64,000 nucleotides of DNA from Xenorhabdus vietnamensis (GCF_002127535.1 NZ_MUBJ01000014.1:1-64000); one strand, 5' to 3'; counted from the stretch's first letter, positions 17,432 through 27,779 are shown. Notes: a model not told the origin generated them from the letters alone. Made by a program: numbers and translations.

Positions 17432-18225
17432 AATCTACACCCGTATTTAGCCAGTTTGTAAACCAACGTCCTCTGGGGAATTCCCAAACTTTGCGCGATC
17501 AGTCTGGTATCATTGCCAAACTGACGCTGACGTTGAACCAACACGGCGCTTTCAAATTCTTCTATGGCCTTTGGCAGATTATCGATATGACTGTAATCCA
17601 CGGAGATACTGCTGACCGCCGCCGGGTTTTTAGATTCACTCAGGGAAGCAAGCAGTTCATCCAATTGTTTTTCTTTTTGGCGTTGAACCTGAAATACCTG
17701 GCGGATTTGGCGTAATTGTCCGCGTAGTTGTTCAAGTTCCTGCAATTTTTTCAGGCGATGCTGCATAACATGGCAATAAATGCCGAACATGTTTTCATTG
17801 TTGGTGAAAGAGAGGACATTTTCGGCAAAGATGGCGATCACACCGCAAGCCTGCCCATTGCAGTCAAACAGAGGCGTGCCATATAACCCACAGTTATGCG
17901 GCAGCTCTGCAATAAACGTGCGGAAATGGGGGTCGTCAATGCGTGCCCCGTGATTAAGGGAATCCCAAACAATTGGGGTTCCCTTGCGCAATACCTGTAT
18001 CAGCGGGTTATTGACGTCATCAATGTCCACTTGCAACCGGCGCGAATTGGTTTGCTGAGGCTCCGGCAAGTTGTAGCATTCCAACCTGTTTTCATTGATG
18101 TTAAGCAGGAAAACTAACAGGGCATCAAAACGCGAGCTATGGCTGACCTGTAAAAAATGGTCAACCAGTTGCCCTATAGTGTCATCTTCCAATAACGCTA
18201 ACGCGCTTTTCAGCCGCTGTTTCAT
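17428..18225 (-). CDS. VasH-like regulator with GAF-like domain and Fis HTH but no AAA+ sigma-54 domain
   Basis: It occupies the vasH position between clpV and vasI. The 265 residues comprise a GAF-like sensor region (about 10-160, with CGLYGTPLFDCNGQACGVIAIF), a coiled-coil stretch (170-200) and a Fis-type HTH at the very end (DTRLIAQSLGIPQRTLVYK). A standard VasH has about 500 residues with a central AAA+ sigma-54 activator domain; here no Walker A, Walker B or GAFTGA motif exists and the frame is intact. It therefore cannot activate sigma-54 RNA polymerase in the usual way. It may bind enhancer DNA, act with another activator, or repress. It overlaps clpV by 1 base and vasI by 4. The neat retention of both flanking domains suggests an in-frame loss rather than decay. 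Confidence 0.85.
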   Translation of the reverse strand: MKQRLKSALALLEDDTIGQLVDHFLQVSHSSRFDALLVFLLNINENRLECYNLPEPQQTNSRRLQVDIDDVNNPLIQVLRKGTPIVWDSLNHGARIDDPHFRTFIAELPHNCGLYGTPLFDCNGQACGVIAIFAENVLSFTNNENMFGIYCHVMQHRLKKLQELEQLRGQLRQIRQVFQVQRQKEKQLDELLASLSESKNPAAVSSISVDYSHIDNLPKAIEEFESAVLVQRQRQFGNDTRLIAQSLGIPQRTLVYKLAKYGCRL

Positions 18226-20957
18226 TATTCTGCCTCCTCAACCTCTGCATGGAATTCATGTTCAGCCACAGTTAAGCGAATAGCCTTGATTGGTGTACCC
18301 GCAGCCATTTTCTGCAACAACAGTAATGAAACCGGTGGTAACAGTGCACCATCAATGATGGACTCCAACATACGGGCACCATTTTCCGCGCGGGTAGCGC
18401 GTTGCAGGATTTCTTCTGATACTTCATCGCTGATGGTGACTTCTGCGTTGAAACGCTGAGTCAGCAGGGTATCCAGTCGAGCCAGTTTGCCCTGAATGAT
18501 GGTTTTCAGCGTTTCATGGCCCAGCGGCAGGTAAGGGATCACTTCCATACGCGCCAATAGTGCCGGCTTGAAGAATGCCGCCAGTTCCGGATACAGCAGG
18601 TCGTTGATCTGCCCTGGCTGCTCGGCATTGTCTACGATGGTTTGGTAGCCCAAGTTTGAAGTCAGGAAGAACACGACGTTTTTACAGTCGATGATGCGCC
18701 CTTCTCCATCCGCCAGCTCCCCTTTGTCGAAAGCCTGATAGAACAGGTTCAGTACGTCAGGGTGTGCTTTTTCCACTTCATCCAACAAAACGACAGAGTA
18801 CGGCTTCTGACGAATGGCTTCGGTCAGCACACCACCCTCGCCGTATCCCACATAGCCCGGAGGTGAGCCAATCAGTCGGGAAACAGTGTGTTTCTCCTGA
18901 AACTCGGACATATTGATGGTGGTAAGGTATTGGCGGCCGCCAAACATGAGTTCCGCAATTTGCAGGACAGTTTCGGTTTTACCGACGCCACTTGGCCCTA
19001 CCAACAGGAATGCACCAAGAGGACGTCCCGGACGACGCAAATCGGCACGAGCGGTCAGTAAGTGTTTGTGCAAGCACTGGATCGCCATTTCCTGCCCTTT
19101 GATGCTTTGTCCCAAGTGGATAGGCAGTTCAGTGACGATGGACAGTTCACTTTGTGATAAGCGGTTCAATGGCACGCCAGTCCACTCGGCAATTACCGCT
19201 GCAATCTGGGTTTTGTCCACGTGTGGGGAAACCAGTGTTTGCTTCTGCTGTAACCCTGCCAACTGTGCATTGAGAACCGCCAGTTTTTCGATCAAAGATT
19301 GCTCTTCATTAACCGCAGACTCAGCTTGCTCATGCTCAATGGTTTCATTTTCTTCTGCATTTTCAGCCGTCTGTTCAGGCTTTTCTTCCACGAGCTCTTC
19401 AACCACTTTTTCAGTAGTTTCGGATTCTGTTTCAACTGGCACATCATCAGCCAGCAACTGGCTGCGCAGTTCGATAATTTGTTTCACCAACTCCTGCTGT
19501 TGTTGCCAGCTACTTTCCAACACGGTGAGCTGTGCCTGAACCTCTGTCTGCTGGTTCTGCAATTCTTCCAATCGCTCAGCATGAACGTTCAGCCCCATGC
19601 GTTGCTCTCTTTCCAGCACGTCGATTTCCATTTGCATCTGGTGCAATTCGGTTGTCAATGAAGAGATCTGACGCGGTGGTGAAGTCAGATTAATGGCAAC
19701 ACGAGCGCAAGCGGTATCCAGTACATCAATCGCTTTATCCGGCAGTTGACGGCCAGAAAGATAACGGTCACTCAATACCGCCGAGGCTTTCAGTGCTTCA
19801 TCATCAATCAGTACGCCATGTGCCTGCTCGTAAATGGCCCGCAAGCCGCGCATGATAACTGTCGCTTCATCTGCTGTCGGCTCAGAGACTTTCACCAGTT
19901 GGAAACGGCGGGACAGCGCTGCGTCTTTTTCGAAATACTTTTTGTACTCGCTCCATGTAGTGGCTGCGATGGTTTTCAGTTCGCCACGAGCCAGAGCGGG
20001 TTTTAGCAGGTTGGAGATATCCAGGCCACCTGCCTGATTGCCTGCACCGATCAGGGTATGGGCTTCATCAATGAACAGGATGATTGGTTTCGGGGATTGG
20101 CTGATTTCAGCCATGATGCCTTTGAAGCGCTTTTCAAATTCACCTTTTACCGCTGCCCCTGCCTGCAATGCTCCCAGATCCAGAGTCATCAGTTCGCTGT
20201 TGCGCAATTTATCCGGTACGCGATCGTTAATAATGCGCAAGGCCAGACCTTCAATCAGGGCACTTTTACCCACCCCCGCTTCACCGACGACGATGGGGTT
20301 GTTTTTGCGGCGACGGCAAAGAATGTCGATCATCAGATCGATTTCATTATCACGACACAAAACCGGATCAAGCTTGCCCTGACGTGCCTGCTCAGTCATG
20401 TTCTGGGTAAAGCGTGCCAACAGGCTATCGCTGTTTGCTGGATGTACGCCCTGCCCATCCTTATCGCTGACAGCAAAAGGATGCTCTGCCGAGCCATTTG
20501 TCCATTCAGCAAAGTTTTGGCGCAATAACTCGCGGTTGATACCCGCCAGCAGGCGCGCGGTTTGTGGTGCCAGATAACGCAGAGGGCTGAACAGCAATGT
20601 AATCAGCATAACGCCACTGCGCAGTTCACCGTGCTGCATCTCTGTGGAAGCCAGCAGCCAGCTATCCTGTAACCATTCCACCAGCATTGGGGAAAAATTT
20701 GGATAAGTCTGCACAATAGATTGGTGGTGCGTCATTACCTGATCGAGTTGTTCTTTCAGCAGATCTTTATCAATGTCCACTTTATTTAGGATCAAGCGCA
20801 CATCACTGAGTGGCGTATCGATCATTTGCAGCAGCAGTTGCGCAACTGTGATTTCTGGTTGTTGCTGACTGACACAAGATGCCGCCGCCGCTTCCAGTGC
20901 ATGGCGGGTCATCGGGTTTAAACGATTTACAAGGGTGGGCAGATCAATCTGGATCAT
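18225..20957 (-). CDS. clpV: T6SS sheath-recycling AAA+ ATPase ClpV (TssH)
   Basis: This 910-residue Hsp100-type unfoldase disassembles contracted TssBC sheaths. The N-terminal ClpN-like domain (1-150) binds the sheath. The first AAA+ domain has Walker A GEAGVGKS near 229 and Walker [11 protein letters not shown]. The coiled-coil middle domain spans about 410-590. The second AAA+ domain has Walker A GPSGVGKT near 655 and Walker [15 protein letters not shown]. Within the middle domain, residues about 505-555 are an acidic Glu-rich insertion ([20 protein letters not shown]) not expected in a typical ClpV. It follows tssL by 9 bases and overlaps the vasH-like gene. All catalytic motifs are intact. 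Confidence 0.97.
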   Translation of the reverse strand: MIQIDLPTLVNRLNPMTRHALEAAAASCVSQQQPEITVAQLLLQMIDTPLSDVRLILNKVDIDKDLLKEQLDQVMTHHQSIVQTYPNFSPMLVEWLQDSWLLASTEMQHGELRSGVMLITLLFSPLRYLAPQTARLLAGINRELLRQNFAEWTNGSAEHPFAVSDKDGQGVHPANSDSLLARFTQNMTEQARQGKLDPVLCRDNEIDLMIDILCRRRKNNPIVVGEAGVGKSALIEGLALRIINDRVPDKLRNSELMTLDLGALQAGAAVKGEFEKRFKGIMAEISQSPKPIILFIDEAHTLIGAGNQAGGLDISNLLKPALARGELKTIAATTWSEYKKYFEKDAALSRRFQLVKVSEPTADEATVIMRGLRAIYEQAHGVLIDDEALKASAVLSDRYLSGRQLPDKAIDVLDTACARVAINLTSPPRQISSLTTELHQMQMEIDVLEREQRMGLNVHAERLEELQNQQTEVQAQLTVLESSWQQQQELVKQIIELRSQLLADDVPVETESETTEKVVEELVEEKPEQTAENAEENETIEHEQAESAVNEEQSLIEKLAVLNAQLAGLQQKQTLVSPHVDKTQIAAVIAEWTGVPLNRLSQSELSIVTELPIHLGQSIKGQEMAIQCLHKHLLTARADLRRPGRPLGAFLLVGPSGVGKTETVLQIAELMFGGRQYLTTINMSEFQEKHTVSRLIGSPPGYVGYGEGGVLTEAIRQKPYSVVLLDEVEKAHPDVLNLFYQAFDKGELADGEGRIIDCKNVVFFLTSNLGYQTIVDNAEQPGQINDLLYPELAAFFKPALLARMEVIPYLPLGHETLKTIIQGKLARLDTLLTQRFNAEVTISDEVSEEILQRATRAENGARMLESIIDGALLPPVSLLLLQKMAAGTPIKAIRLTVAEHEFHAEVEEAE

Positions 20958-20966
20958 GGCGACTTC

Positions 20967-21734
20967 CTATCTCAATAAGTTACTTAGCTGCTTTAATATG
21001 TCTTGGGTCTGATCGCCGAGGCGAATGGCATAAAAGCCGTAAATAGCCACAAGCAAGCCCACGCCGATACAGAACAGGTGCTTGATAGTCCATCGTCTGC
21101 TCAGGCGATAACGCGCATCACTCTCGTTGACGTTGACATACAGCGTGGTCGGCGGCGCATCTCCGCGCAGTGAGTGAAGCTGTTGTTGCAGGCGACGGAA
21201 CAAGCGCTCAAAGTCATCACTTTTCTGGGCACTGACTTTGTAGCGTCCGCGATACCCCAGACAGAGGCAGAGATAAATAAATTCCAACAGATGCTGGTAA
21301 CGCTGAGCCTCACCCATCAAACGTTCGAGCAATACGAAGACCTTCTCACCTCCCCAGGTTTCATTGTGGAAGTGAACCAACAGTGATTGCTTCAACCAGC
21401 CATTCTGACTGTTCCAGCCGTGCCCCAACGCAGTTTCATCAATGAAGGTGCACAGTACGTAACGGAATGAAACAATCGCGCCCGGCTCATAACCTTTGGT
21501 TTGCAGGAACTGCTCAATGGCTCGGATATCAGTAACAACCTGTTGGTAAAGCTTGTCCGGAAGTGCCTGATCATTCATGTCCTGTAAACGCAAAACCATC
21601 CCCAGCAAGGGGGTGGCGGCATCGATCATTGGGTTGAGACTTTCACCACGCAACGGTAGCTGGTACTGACGCTGAAATGCTTTCAACGTTTCAGACTTTT
21701 CCAGCGACAGACTGTCAACATTGATATCACTCAT
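20967..21734 (-). CDS. tssL: T6SS membrane-complex protein TssL (DotU/VasF)
   Basis: This 255-residue inner-membrane protein has a helical cytoplasmic domain (about 30-185) carrying the DotU hallmark LCTFIDETALGHGW and the later CLCLGYRGRYKV. A single C-terminal membrane span lies near 217-240 (IKHLFCIGVGLLVAIYGFYA) with a short periplasmic tail. This is the normal size for TssL without a peptidoglycan-binding OmpA domain, and no separate TagL gene is seen, so cell-wall anchoring must come from elsewhere. TssL links the baseplate (TssK) to TssM. It lies 2 bases after tssK and 9 before clpV. Confidence 0.96.
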   Translation of the reverse strand: MSDINVDSLSLEKSETLKAFQRQYQLPLRGESLNPMIDAATPLLGMVLRLQDMNDQALPDKLYQQVVTDIRAIEQFLQTKGYEPGAIVSFRYVLCTFIDETALGHGWNSQNGWLKQSLLVHFHNETWGGEKVFVLLERLMGEAQRYQHLLEFIYLCLCLGYRGRYKVSAQKSDDFERLFRRLQQQLHSLRGDAPPTTLYVNVNESDARYRLSRRWTIKHLFCIGVGLLVAIYGFYAIRLGDQTQDILKQLSNLLR

Positions 21735-21736
21735 GA

Positions 21737-23089
21737 TTATTCCTTACCGCCCCTGATAGCCCAGAGCTGCATATCTAAGTCAGGGAAATCCCCTGATACG
21801 TGGAACGCGATGGAATTTCCCTGCTGGATCTCTTTCCATGCCGGACTCTTCTGATCCAGACGGAAGTAGGTATATCCAGAGTGGTACGGCAACTGGCGGG
21901 GTGCCGCTGACAATGCAATCAGTGGTACGCCCGGCAACTGAACGCTGACCAGATCGCGGATTTTTTCCATCGAGGTAACTTTGGTTTGCTGGACGAACTG
22001 ACGACGCAGTTGTTCCTGCGGTGTGCTGGCGCTGATTGCCAATACGAATTCTGCTTTGCGCAACAGATCGTTGTCATGGAGCGTTGCCACACGAATACCA
22101 CCTTCGTTCTGTTTCAGTGCAATCGAAGTTGCACGCGGAGTCAGAACGACGTTCAACGCATCACGAATTGCGTGCATCGCATCTTGGAAGGTGTCTGTCA
22201 GGTTATTGTGGTCATACGCCAAGACATTCCCTGGCAGGCGGCTTGCATCGGTGAATGTTCTCAATTCGCCACAAGTCTGGAGTAGCTCGGTATATAAATA
22301 CAGTGGGTGCAGAACGGTTTGTTTTGCATAATGGTTGAACAACGGCTGAACGCGGTTGAGCAATTGCAGCATCATAAATTCTGCGACATCCGCCACCCCT
22401 TGCTGACCCGGTGAACCAATGCGCTTAGCCAGTGTTCTTGAACGCTCAGTCAGCAGGCCATCAATTTCCACCATGAAACGCTTGAGTTTGTCGGCCACAA
22501 AGATCGACAAACACGTCGGGATAAATTCGTTATCCAGAATAATGGTGCCATCTTTTTGCTTTTCTTTGATGCGGCACAACGGAATGGCGGTGTAAGCACT
22601 CATGTCCTCAGAGCCTTGCATCAGAACTGGCGTCAGTTGGGCAAGGTTGAGGGCAAAGGCATCACCACCTTTGGTATGGAGGTCACGGACATCAGTAGGA
22701 AGTTCCCGATAACGCACCGCACTTTGAGTTTCTGCATCCCGATCAGCAATTTCCCGAATGGTATCGCTGGACATTGGCAACGCCAGATAAATATCCTTGC
22801 TTTTCAGGTCATTGATATTTTCGATATCCAACGGTTTTGGCAGCAAATCTTGGCTGGGCGCAGAAAAAATAGTGCCATCAGGCATAATTCCGCTGGCTTC
22901 GGTAATCCCGATACGCCCCAGTTTGAGCAAATCATCATTGATGCTCAGGGAGCTGAAACCATGAGCATAAGGTGTCAATACTGAAACAAGGCTGTGTGCC
23001 AGATAATCAATGTGTTTTTGTTGTTGCTGAAAATGTTGTGGTTTGATGAATAACCCTTCGTGCCAAATCACCCGATTTTTACCTGGCAT
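21737..23089 (-). CDS. tssK: T6SS baseplate protein TssK (VasE)
   Basis: This 450-residue cytoplasmic protein links the TssFG baseplate wedges to the TssLM membrane complex. The N-terminus is the family signature VIWHEGLFIKPQHFQQQQK. Mid-protein and C-terminal segments (PLYLYTELLQTCGEL near 265 and YFRLDQKSPAWKEI near 405) match TssK shoulder and head regions. Length is normal and no key part is missing. It sits 2 bases after tssJ and 2 before tssL, keeping the usual J-K-L order of membrane-complex and adaptor genes. Confidence 0.97.
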   Translation of the reverse strand: MPGKNRVIWHEGLFIKPQHFQQQQKHIDYLAHSLVSVLTPYAHGFSSLSINDDLLKLGRIGITEASGIMPDGTIFSAPSQDLLPKPLDIENINDLKSKDIYLALPMSSDTIREIADRDAETQSAVRYRELPTDVRDLHTKGGDAFALNLAQLTPVLMQGSEDMSAYTAIPLCRIKEKQKDGTIILDNEFIPTCLSIFVADKLKRFMVEIDGLLTERSRTLAKRIGSPGQQGVADVAEFMMLQLLNRVQPLFNHYAKQTVLHPLYLYTELLQTCGELRTFTDASRLPGNVLAYDHNNLTDTFQDAMHAIRDALNVVLTPRATSIALKQNEGGIRVATLHDNDLLRKAEFVLAISASTPQEQLRRQFVQQTKVTSMEKIRDLVSVQLPGVPLIALSAAPRQLPYHSGYTYFRLDQKSPAWKEIQQGNSIAFHVSGDFPDLDMQLWAIRGGKE

Positions 23090-23091
23090 GA

Positions 23092-23646
23092 TTACTCCTC
23101 CTCTTTTCTAAGTTCGACGTCGTTGTTTCTGACATGCACCAAGATGTGGTAATGGCGGCCGATGTCTTTTACTCGGATGATCTTTTTCCATTCAGATTGA
23201 TTTGCATCTGCATAGTGAACGATGACACCGATGTAACGGTTTTTCTTTTCCAATGTGATTGCTTCCAGAGGCTTGTATTGCCCCGGCAACAGGGTGTAAT
23301 CCTGATGATCGATGTAGTTTTTCCCCAGTGCCTTTTCGAGTTTGTCGCTTTCAAGCTGGTCATAGTCGGCAGCCAGAAAACGTGAATCTTCACTGAGATA
23401 AACCAAATTCATTTCAACAGGGGCCGCTTCACCACTTTCATTGGGGTTGATGTCGGACTCGGCCAGCAATGTAATGTTGGCAACAGAAGCCTGCTCATCA
23501 GGTTTACCTACCGGTGTGGAAGGATCCCAGACAACCTGGCCTACTTTTTTTGTTGCGTTCCATGCACTGCTACAGCCGTTCAGCAACATCACTGACAGCA
23601 ATAAAATCCCTACAGCCCATATATGGCGACTAGCGGAATGTATCAT
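23092..23646 (-). CDS. tssJ: T6SS outer-membrane lipoprotein TssJ (VasD/SciN)
   Basis: From the chosen ATG the protein has 184 residues and a lipoprotein signal (IWAVGILLLSVMLLNGC) with lipobox LLNGC, so Cys25 would be lipidated. The mature part has the TssJ beta-sandwich pattern (PVEMNLVYLSEDSRFLAADY, then DYTLLPGQYKPLEAI). TssJ anchors the TssLM complex to the outer membrane. An upstream in-frame start would add 17 residues, but GGAGGAATCC directly before this ATG decides for the shorter form. The gene overlaps the end of the FHA gene by 17 bases and is followed 2 bases later by tssK. Confidence 0.95.
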   Translation of the reverse strand: MIHSASRHIWAVGILLLSVMLLNGCSSAWNATKKVGQVVWDPSTPVGKPDEQASVANITLLAESDINPNESGEAAPVEMNLVYLSEDSRFLAADYDQLESDKLEKALGKNYIDHQDYTLLPGQYKPLEAITLEKKNRYIGVIVHYADANQSEWKKIIRVKDIGRHYHILVHVRNNDVELRKEEE

Positions 23647-24925
23647 TGCTGGATTCCTCCAAGCCCTGACGCAATGCGCGGTCATAAGCCTGCTCATATA
23701 CCTCGCGGAATAATTTTTCGAATCCTTGCTGGCGGCTGGACGCTAATTCACGGTAATAGTTGGTGTACATTTCCCAGGCCCAGGATGCATCTTTATTTCT
23801 GGCTTCGTTGCTACGACGATAATGTGAGAAACGACGAAGCAATTGCTCTGGTGAAAAAGCTTCCAGCATGGTGTCCAGCGCAGCAGAAATGGCTACTCGG
23901 TTAGCCTGATAGTGCAATTGCAGATTTTGCAGGCTTTCCGCTACCGCTGCCGGAGCAGAGAGGTGTACCGGGCTTTTCTGATCAGAGAACATCACCTGCA
24001 TGGTCGTGTCATAATCCATGTTCAGGCGCAGCGGGTTATCTTCGATAGGACGGAGTTGTTTATCACGCAATCCATGTTGTTCGCGCTGAAGAGCCAATAG
24101 CCCTTCAATGGCGGCTTTCATGGTCTTGCCCATCTCTTGCAGAAAATCATTCGCCTGCTGGCTATCGTGCAGAGGCAAGCGAGCTTCCAACCCACGCATG
24201 AGAGGAGTAATGGCGACATGGTCAACATCCATATTCTCGTACTGCCTATCGGAATCGATATCCGGTAAATCAAGGAACTCCTGATCCATAACACTGCCTC
24301 GGTTATCAGAAATAGGGTTAGCAAATGGGGGTGATTGGTAATGATCCGGTGGCAAAAGTTGTTCCGTATCATCAGCCTCAACCTGAGGTTTCAATGTAGT
24401 CAGACTCTCGCTATCAAGTACCCGCAGCGGATCATCACTGAAACGGTGCATAACCGTCGGAGCAATGCTTTCATCGTGGGCAAACACAGATTTTTGTGCG
24501 GGTACGCCTTCCATCATGGCATCCAACGGATTGCTGTAGCTGGAAACCAGTGATTCCGGAGACACCGTTGAAGGATCTACGCGATCTGTCTCAGATAAAC
24601 TGATGTGGATCTTGATCGACAAATTGCCTACCTTGATTTGATCGCCTTGTTGCAAAAGGATCAAACTCGACTCAGGCGTCAAGGTTGCATTGTTGACCTG
24701 TACGGGTTCAGCAAGTACTTGCAGGCAAAATGCGCCATCCTGCCACCTAATGGCGAATTGTGATGGATGGACATTGCCCTGTTGATCCTGCACAGACCAA
24801 AGATGGCTTTCACTGCTACCGACCGTACCGCCCTGTGACGAGAACTGGCAATTAGCGGCTTTACCACTTTCCAGCTGTTCACTATTGAGAACCCGCAATG
24901 AAAGGATTGGTTGATGTTTTTCCAT
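23630..24925 (-). CDS. tagH: T6SS FHA-domain protein TagH (Fha/VasC)
   Basis: This roughly 431-residue protein has an N-terminal forkhead-associated domain (about 5-110, with GGTVGSSESHLWSV and NNATLTPESSLILLQQGDQIKVG). A variable linker follows, then the conserved TagH C-terminal helical domain from about 250 (PLMRGLEARLPLHDSQQANDF, then MLEAFSPEQLLRRF). FHA domains bind phosphothreonine; in systems with PpkA/PppA, Fha is their target, but no kinase or phosphatase gene is present here, so regulation by phosphorylation is unsupported. A longer frame with 23 more residues exists but would overlap tssG; starting at MEKHQP places the ATG 5 bases after the tssG stop. Confidence 0.92.
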   Translation of the reverse strand: MEKHQPILSLRVLNSEQLESGKAANCQFSSQGGTVGSSESHLWSVQDQQGNVHPSQFAIRWQDGAFCLQVLAEPVQVNNATLTPESSLILLQQGDQIKVGNLSIKIHISLSETDRVDPSTVSPESLVSSYSNPLDAMMEGVPAQKSVFAHDESIAPTVMHRFSDDPLRVLDSESLTTLKPQVEADDTEQLLPPDHYQSPPFANPISDNRGSVMDQEFLDLPDIDSDRQYENMDVDHVAITPLMRGLEARLPLHDSQQANDFLQEMGKTMKAAIEGLLALQREQHGLRDKQLRPIEDNPLRLNMDYDTTMQVMFSDQKSPVHLSAPAAVAESLQNLQLHYQANRVAISAALDTMLEAFSPEQLLRRFSHYRRSNEARNKDASWAWEMYTNYYRELASSRQQGFEKLFREVYEQAYDRALRQGLEESSNDTFR

Positions 24926-24930
24926 AGTCG

Positions 24931-25983
24931 TTATTCCATAACTGAAATTGTGACAGAGGGTTTCTTTTCCGGTTCGCCGAGAAAACTGGTCCACCCCAGA
25001 TGGTTATTCTGCTTCGCCCCCAATACCATGCCGCTGACCTGATTTTCAGCCAGACCAAGACGCAACTCCCAAGCAAACTGGCTGCGCATGACAAAAGAAA
25101 TGAACATCACCAATGGGAGATAGTTCTTGCCATCAGGCAGAAATGAGAGGAACCGGTCACGGGTCAGGTTGTTGATACTGAGCAGAAACTTCCCGCTATA
25201 ATCTCCAACCCAAGAACCGATAGTGAAGTTGTGTCCTAATACGGACAGCTCGGTATCACCAATTTTCTGGCCTTTATTGGTTCCCCCCAGCCGATTCTGC
25301 TGATCCACCGGAATAGTGACTTTCCTGAATTGCCAGCCGTGCAATGTAACGTCCTGCAAATCAAAACAGTGGGAAACAAGGCTGCATATTACTTCTGGTG
25401 AGCGTCCGGGGCTTGCCAGCAATCCGGCATACGCCAGCATTTTGCTGTGATTGATGTTCAGCATCCGGCGGTTGACATCACTACCTAATCCAACGAGAGA
25501 GAACATACGCTGGGAAAAATTATCTTCCCCACCTTTCTTGAAACAGATGTAATAGCGGTATTTCCGCCAAATCTGATGCAGGAGCGTAATTAAACGATGG
25601 TTGAAAAGGTTGAGAAAATCCGTCAGGCGGTTTTCCCCCTGAGCATCTTCCCATGCCAGAGAATCCAGATAATAACCCGGCATCGGAGACTGGCTGCCGT
25701 GCAACCCCATAAAGGAAACTTCCAGTTCGAAGTATCCCTTCTTGGATTGTGCAAGCGAGATGACATCACGAGTCGGAAATGCCAGACTGGCACTGGAACG
25801 GAAACGGATAGATTCCAGATCGGGACGATCTGTCTCCCCTGTTTTATCCCACGCTACCGCCAGCTGGTTAAGCAACTCAACCAACTGATAAAAGTTATAC
25901 CGTGAGATGTCCAATGCCAGCGGTGTGGCAGGATCCTGCTCAGTGGTTACATCAACGAGTGTTGACCTATCTGTACCGGCCAT
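24931..25983 (-). CDS. tssG: T6SS baseplate protein TssG (VasB/ImpH)
   Basis: This 350-residue baseplate wedge component pairs with TssF. Family features include YNFYQLVELLNQL near residue 30, the IRFRSSASLAFPTRDV segment near 60, the GLHGSQSPMPGYY motif near 94 and the C-terminal RLGLAENQVSGMVLG followed by LGWTSFLG. Length and composition are typical. The start codon lies inside the end of tssF (37-base overlap), typical of coupled translation of a tight stoichiometric pair. It is followed 5 bases later by tagH. Confidence 0.96.
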   Translation of the reverse strand: MAGTDRSTLVDVTTEQDPATPLALDISRYNFYQLVELLNQLAVAWDKTGETDRPDLESIRFRSSASLAFPTRDVISLAQSKKGYFELEVSFMGLHGSQSPMPGYYLDSLAWEDAQGENRLTDFLNLFNHRLITLLHQIWRKYRYYICFKKGGEDNFSQRMFSLVGLGSDVNRRMLNINHSKMLAYAGLLASPGRSPEVICSLVSHCFDLQDVTLHGWQFRKVTIPVDQQNRLGGTNKGQKIGDTELSVLGHNFTIGSWVGDYSGKFLLSINNLTRDRFLSFLPDGKNYLPLVMFISFVMRSQFAWELRLGLAENQVSGMVLGAKQNNHLGWTSFLGEPEKKPSVTISVME

Positions 25984-27779
25984 TCATAACACTCCTGATT
26001 ATCTAAGTTGATTACCTTCAACATATGAAAAGCATTGACGCTGGCATACAGTGAGAAAAACCGTGACAGAATCGTACTGAACAGATAAAGCTCACCTTCC
26101 GAGCTGAATGCCTGTTGCCGGATATACAGTGTTGAACGCAATCCACGCACAGGCTGCCCACGGAACAGGCGATCTGTCGGCTCTGTTTCAATCTTCTCAA
26201 TGGCATCAAGCCGTTTCTGCGATGAACGCTTGGACTGTCGGTTATGAATACTTGGGAAATCGTAGGTACGCAGCACCTGTTTCAGAGCGTCCTTATCCAG
26301 TAATGACATATAGTTAAGCGACATATTTGACAGCAGTGACCAGTGCAAGCCGCCATCCAGCAGAGGATAAAGAGGCACTGACGGTCGCGTGATATTGCGG
26401 AATGTCGCAAATGACGGACTACCGATTGAAGGATAATTAATGTCGCCAACACGTAGTTCTAAAGGCAATTCACGGTTGGTACAGGTCAAACTGATCGAAA
26501 CATTTTCTTTCAGCTTGAGCCTGAGCAAATCTGACTCATCACCCCGAACAAATGAGATGAAATGTTCCAGCCCTCTGCGGAAAGGCGATTCTTTCACCCG
26601 AAGACGGTAATAACGCATTGAGCGTTCATCTTCGTTATCGATTTGGTGATTGAAACTTTCAAACGGGGTATAAACGCGCTCACCAATACGGGCACGGTTG
26701 CGTTCACCATTTTCCCCTGTTAGCCAGCTTTCTACGCCATCAACGGAGAAAATGTCGTAGTTATCAGGAAAGCTGTAACTGGCTTTCAACGGATATTCAG
26801 TCTGGCTGCCATTGAGTTCAATCGCTTCGCTGTCCATTGGGAACAGGTTGATTGCGGGCGTACAGTGCAGCCGGAAAGTGTCATGACGAACCTTGGCTTC
26901 TGGTGGCAGTGCCTGAGAAAAATGTAAATTCAGTTTGAAATCTTTGGTCTTGAGATCTTCAGGCAGTTCCGGGAAGCCTTTCACATCAAAGAACAAGAAG
27001 CTTTCTGCGAAACAGAAATATTCCTGCAAAATGCGATATCCCATATAGGCATTTTTCGGGTATGGCAATAATGCATCTTCCCGCTCAAACCCCACAGGTA
27101 CAAAATCAAAATCCGGCAGAGGGATCACAGTGTCCCCTACCACCAATTCTGCTTTCCTGAAGTAATAACAAAGCCAGAAATAGAGCTGGGAAGTGGTGTA
27201 GTCATCACCACTCAGATAAAAGCGCAGTTTACTCAGTTCCAACTCATGCAGGTTCAGCTCCGTTTTCGACGCAAAATTCAGGCCGATAATCCCGGTCTCA
27301 TTACTGTTATTAACGGAGATGTCTCGGATAGAAAGCGGAAACAGCCAAACATCACGGCAGAGCGTGAAAGTGCAACGGCCATGATCGTCTTTTTTGCCAC
27401 CCGATTTTTCGTTCGAATAAATATCATCTTGAGTTGACAGCGTATGACTCATAATCTGAGTGCCACGCTTGACCTGTGTCGCTTTCGTCACAACGCTCTC
27501 ATCGGGGGTATACTCGATGACAGTCATGCTGGGGGTTGGACGCAGATAGTTCGGCCAAAGCATGTTGAGCAGGCCGTGGGTCAATTCAGGGAACTGATCA
27601 TCAATCTTTGCCCGCAGGTTGCCTGTCAGAAAAGCAAAACCTTCAAGCAAACGCTCAACGTCAGGGTCAGAGCCTTGTTCTGACAGAAATGCGGCAAGAT
27701 GAGGACGCTCAACTGCGGCTTCTTTCCCCAGTTGTCGCAGGTAGTTCAACTCATCTCTGAAATATTTTTCAAATGACAT
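25947..27779 (-). CDS. tssF: T6SS baseplate protein TssF (VasA/ImpG)
   Basis: This 610-residue protein is the main baseplate wedge protein. The N-terminus matches the family signature (YFRDELNYLRQLGKEAAVERP, in part, then SEQGSDPDVERLLEGFAFLT), followed by FPELTHGLLNMLWPNYLRPTPS. The C-terminal part, with FLSRFFSLYASVNAFHML, is also conserved. It starts directly after the tssE stop with no gap and overlaps tssG by 37 bases, so E, F and G are probably translationally coupled. No defect is seen. Confidence 0.97.
   Translation of the reverse strand: MSFEKYFRDELNYLRQLGKEAAVERPHLAAFLSEQGSDPDVERLLEGFAFLTGNLRAKIDDQFPELTHGLLNMLWPNYLRPTPSMTVIEYTPDESVVTKATQVKRGTQIMSHTLSTQDDIYSNEKSGGKKDDHGRCTFTLCRDVWLFPLSIRDISVNNSNETGIIGLNFASKTELNLHELELSKLRFYLSGDDYTTSQLYFWLCYYFRKAELVVGDTVIPLPDFDFVPVGFEREDALLPYPKNAYMGYRILQEYFCFAESFLFFDVKGFPELPEDLKTKDFKLNLHFSQALPPEAKVRHDTFRLHCTPAINLFPMDSEAIELNGSQTEYPLKASYSFPDNYDIFSVDGVESWLTGENGERNRARIGERVYTPFESFNHQIDNEDERSMRYYRLRVKESPFRRGLEHFISFVRGDESDLLRLKLKENVSISLTCTNRELPLELRVGDINYPSIGSPSFATFRNITRPSVPLYPLLDGGLHWSLLSNMSLNYMSLLDKDALKQVLRTYDFPSIHNRQSKRSSQKRLDAIEKIETEPTDRLFRGQPVRGLRSTLYIRQQAFSSEGELYLFSTILSRFFSLYASVNAFHMLKVINLDNQECYEWPVQIGQHSLM

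Noticed and set aside
17428-18225. Frameshift or split gene as explanation for the short VasH
   Set aside because: The frame is continuous, both neighbours overlap it by 1-4 bases, and no AAA+ fragment exists in another frame.
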